Below the pieces are notes generated by a model, which had not been told where the DNA came from, made no database searches, and saw only the letters and a program-made list of their open reading frames with translations. The translations under genes and the position numbers were made by a program. Below, piece by piece: positions 26,591 through 27,837 of a DNA stretch of 27,837 nucleotides; the stretch's first letter is position 1, and every line of letters starts with the position of its first letter. The stretch comes from JBEKYD01 sp049509915 (GTDB lineage Bacteria > Acidobacteriota > Terriglobia > Bryobacterales > Bryobacteraceae), in NCBI GenBank assembly GCA_049509915.1, contig JBEKZL010000062.1:1-27837 (forward strand), read 5' to 3'.

Positions 26591-26610
26591 GCAATCGTAT
26601 AAATATACTA
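26591..26610 (-). promoter_or_regulatory. Shared upstream site, copy 2
   Basis: GCAATCGTATAAATATACTA (plus-strand reading) lies 47 nt upstream of the GTG start of the mono-heme gene. It matches 17244-17263 at 17 of 20 positions. It contains GTATA/TATAC around a 2-nt spacer. Read toward the gene, TATATT at 26607-26602 could be a -10 with a poor -35 (CTTACC). Confidence 0.55.
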
Positions 26611-26640
26611 GGGCGGGGCAGCCTGGTAAGCTGCGCGTCA

Positions 26641-27837
26641 CTATCGCTGGTGGCTGAGGATGAAATCCACGACCGGCTTCGGGTCCTTAGGCGCCAGTGG
26701 AAAATGCCCTTCGCCCTCCCTGATAATGACCGCGATCCGCCCGCCGAGCGCCTTGTATCTCTCCTCCACCACGCGGGTCTGGCCATTGAGCCACGGGTCG
26801 AGGCTGCCGCAATCGTGCAGGATCGGGATGCCCGCCCTGGCCAGCGGAGCCAGGTTGTCGATCGGCGGCGTTTTTGTCATGAGACTGCGTAGGGAAGGAT
26901 TGCGGGCGTAAATACAGGAAACCTTGTCCGGGTTCGCGATTGCCCAGGCATACGCCTCTCCCGCGTTTGCCCCGGTGCCTTCCATCACCGGCTTTGTCGA
27001 GAATCCACTGTCGACCAGCATCTTGTAGGTTTCGTCCCACTCCTGTTGCACCATACCCGACTGCGCCGTGAGCGGGGGAGTAACGATGTGAAAACCCTTC
27101 GCCAACAGCGCCAGATCGACGGTCGCGTTCCGATCGATGGCGTCCGCGCGAAACACCCACGGTTTTCCCGGCGCCACGTTCCGAGGCACAACGATCGCCA
27201 TGCCGCCCGACCTGAAAGTGCCGGAACGGTTGGCATCGTAACGGTCGTAGGACTCCGTGAAGCCCGGTCCGCGGGCGGTGGCATAAGTCTGTTCTTCCTT
27301 CAGATAAATGAAGGAAGGCTCCAGATTGTAGTAATAAGACCTGGTGAAATTCGAATCCACAAACGCGGGCCGGTTGGCGGCGGAGGGCTGCATGTGCTGC
27401 TCAATCCAGTCGGCAATCGGTTTGGCATTTTGCAGGCTGTGCGGGTGATGGGCATGGCCTTCCTTGATGATCACCGTGATCGAGCCGCCCGACTGATGAT
27501 ACATGTTCTCGATGACGAGAGTATGCCGTTGCAGCAACATATCCTCGCTGCCGCAAATATGCAGGAGAGGTATGTCGTGTTTGGCCAGCTCCGGGATCCT
27601 GGCGAAATCCTCGTCGTATAGCGCCGGATTGTCGGCGTAGATGCACGCCACTTTTTCGGGGTTGGCTACTCCCCAGTTGAACTCATTGACTCCACCCTTG
27701 CTCATCCCGATGAAGGCTGCTTTCCGCGACAGCCCATGCTCCTCGGTCAGGAACTTGTACCACCGGTCCCACGCCTTGCCTTGCCTGCCGCTGTCGGGCG
27801 CGACATAGGCAATGTGGAAACCGCGATGGAGTAACTC
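26641..27837 (-). CDS. Tandem α/β-hydrolase protein, N-terminus beyond the window
   Basis: 398 residues are visible; the open frame runs off the right edge. There are two α/β-hydrolase-like halves joined by a region at about 155-225 (numbering from the edge). The first half has the nucleophile elbow GMSKG (Ser 46), an acid candidate in ICGSEDMLL and His candidates in KEGHAHHPH. The second half repeats the layout: KGFHIVTPP, AWAIANPDKVSCIYARNP, CGSLDPWLNG and EGEGHFPLAP. Its elbow reads GTGANAG, with no serine. The repeated sentences (NPEKVACIYADNP and NPDKVSCIYARNP) indicate internal duplication. Probably an exported or cytoplasmic esterase-like protein; substrate unknown. It is upstream of the mono-heme operon with a 97-nt gap. 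Confidence 0.85.
   Translation of the reverse strand, partial: ELLHRGFHIAYVAPDSGRQGKAWDRWYKFLTEEHGLSRKAAFIGMSKGGVNEFNWGVANPEKVACIYADNPALYDEDFARIPELAKHDIPLLHICGSEDMLLQRHTLVIENMYHQSGGSITVIIKEGHAHHPHSLQNAKPIADWIEQHMQPSAANRPAFVDSNFTRSYYYNLEPSFIYLKEEQTYATARGPGFTESYDRYDANRSGTFRSGGMAIVVPRNVAPGKPWVFRADAIDRNATVDLALLAKGFHIVTPPLTAQSGMVQQEWDETYKMLVDSGFSTKPVMEGTGANAGEAYAWAIANPDKVSCIYARNPSLRSLMTKTPPIDNLAPLARAGIPILHDCGSLDPWLNGQTRVVEERYKALGGRIAVIIREGEGHFPLAPKDPKPVVDFILSHQR

Noticed and set aside
26544..26786. N-terminal extension of the HZS_alpha-like protein
   Set aside because: It is Arg/Ser-rich, overlaps the α/β-hydrolase gene in another frame and precedes a clear signal peptide.

Overview
This is a GC-rich bacterial window dominated by exported β-propeller and c-type cytochrome proteins. 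The load of CRTAC1-type FG-GAP/ASPIC-UnbV proteins, Tat-exported oxidoreductases, a TPR-multiheme cytochrome and PIN-domain toxin-antitoxin pairs is typical of Acidobacteriota, most likely the Bryobacterales/'Solibacter' group. That placement is an inference from gene content; no rRNA or marker gene is present. Nearly every gene is on the minus strand; only one toxin-antitoxin pair (9180-9844) is on the plus strand. No tRNA, rRNA, CRISPR array or transposase was seen.

Layout from left to right (transcription mostly runs right to left). (1) 4142 to the left edge: a Tat-exported aldo/keto reductase, an unrecognised protein, a DUF362 protein and the start of an NAD-dependent epimerase. (2) 8931 to 4400: a tightly overlapping operon of histidine kinase, NarL-type response regulator, CRTAC1 protein and nucleoside hydrolase. 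(3) 9180-9844: a FitAB-like antitoxin/PIN toxin pair with a perfect 18-bp palindrome against the start codon. (4) 17205 to 10060: a TPR/FG-GAP/UnbV protein, a membrane-anchored penta-heme TPR cytochrome and a CRTAC1 protein, all overlapping. (5) 17927 to 17285: a VapBC-like pair. (6) 26543 to 18001: a mono-heme protein resembling the hydrazine synthase alpha subunit, a CRTAC1 protein, a YVTN-propeller/di-heme cytochrome, a Reg_prop propeller, a RidA protein and an orphan substrate-binding protein. Two long inverted-repeat elements sit in the internal spacers of this run. (7) The right edge holds a tandem α/β-hydrolase missing its N-terminus.

Regions 4 and 6 look like related envelope modules, each combining heme proteins with CRTAC1 propellers. 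Their first genes are preceded by nearly the same 20-mer (17 of 20 positions identical; 17244-17263 and 26591-26610), which suggests shared promoter or regulator control. The substrate and biochemical role of these modules cannot be read from the sequence. The main candidates for undescribed biology are this pair of modules with their shared upstream site, and the two-component operon coupled to a CRTAC1 protein and a nucleoside hydrolase.
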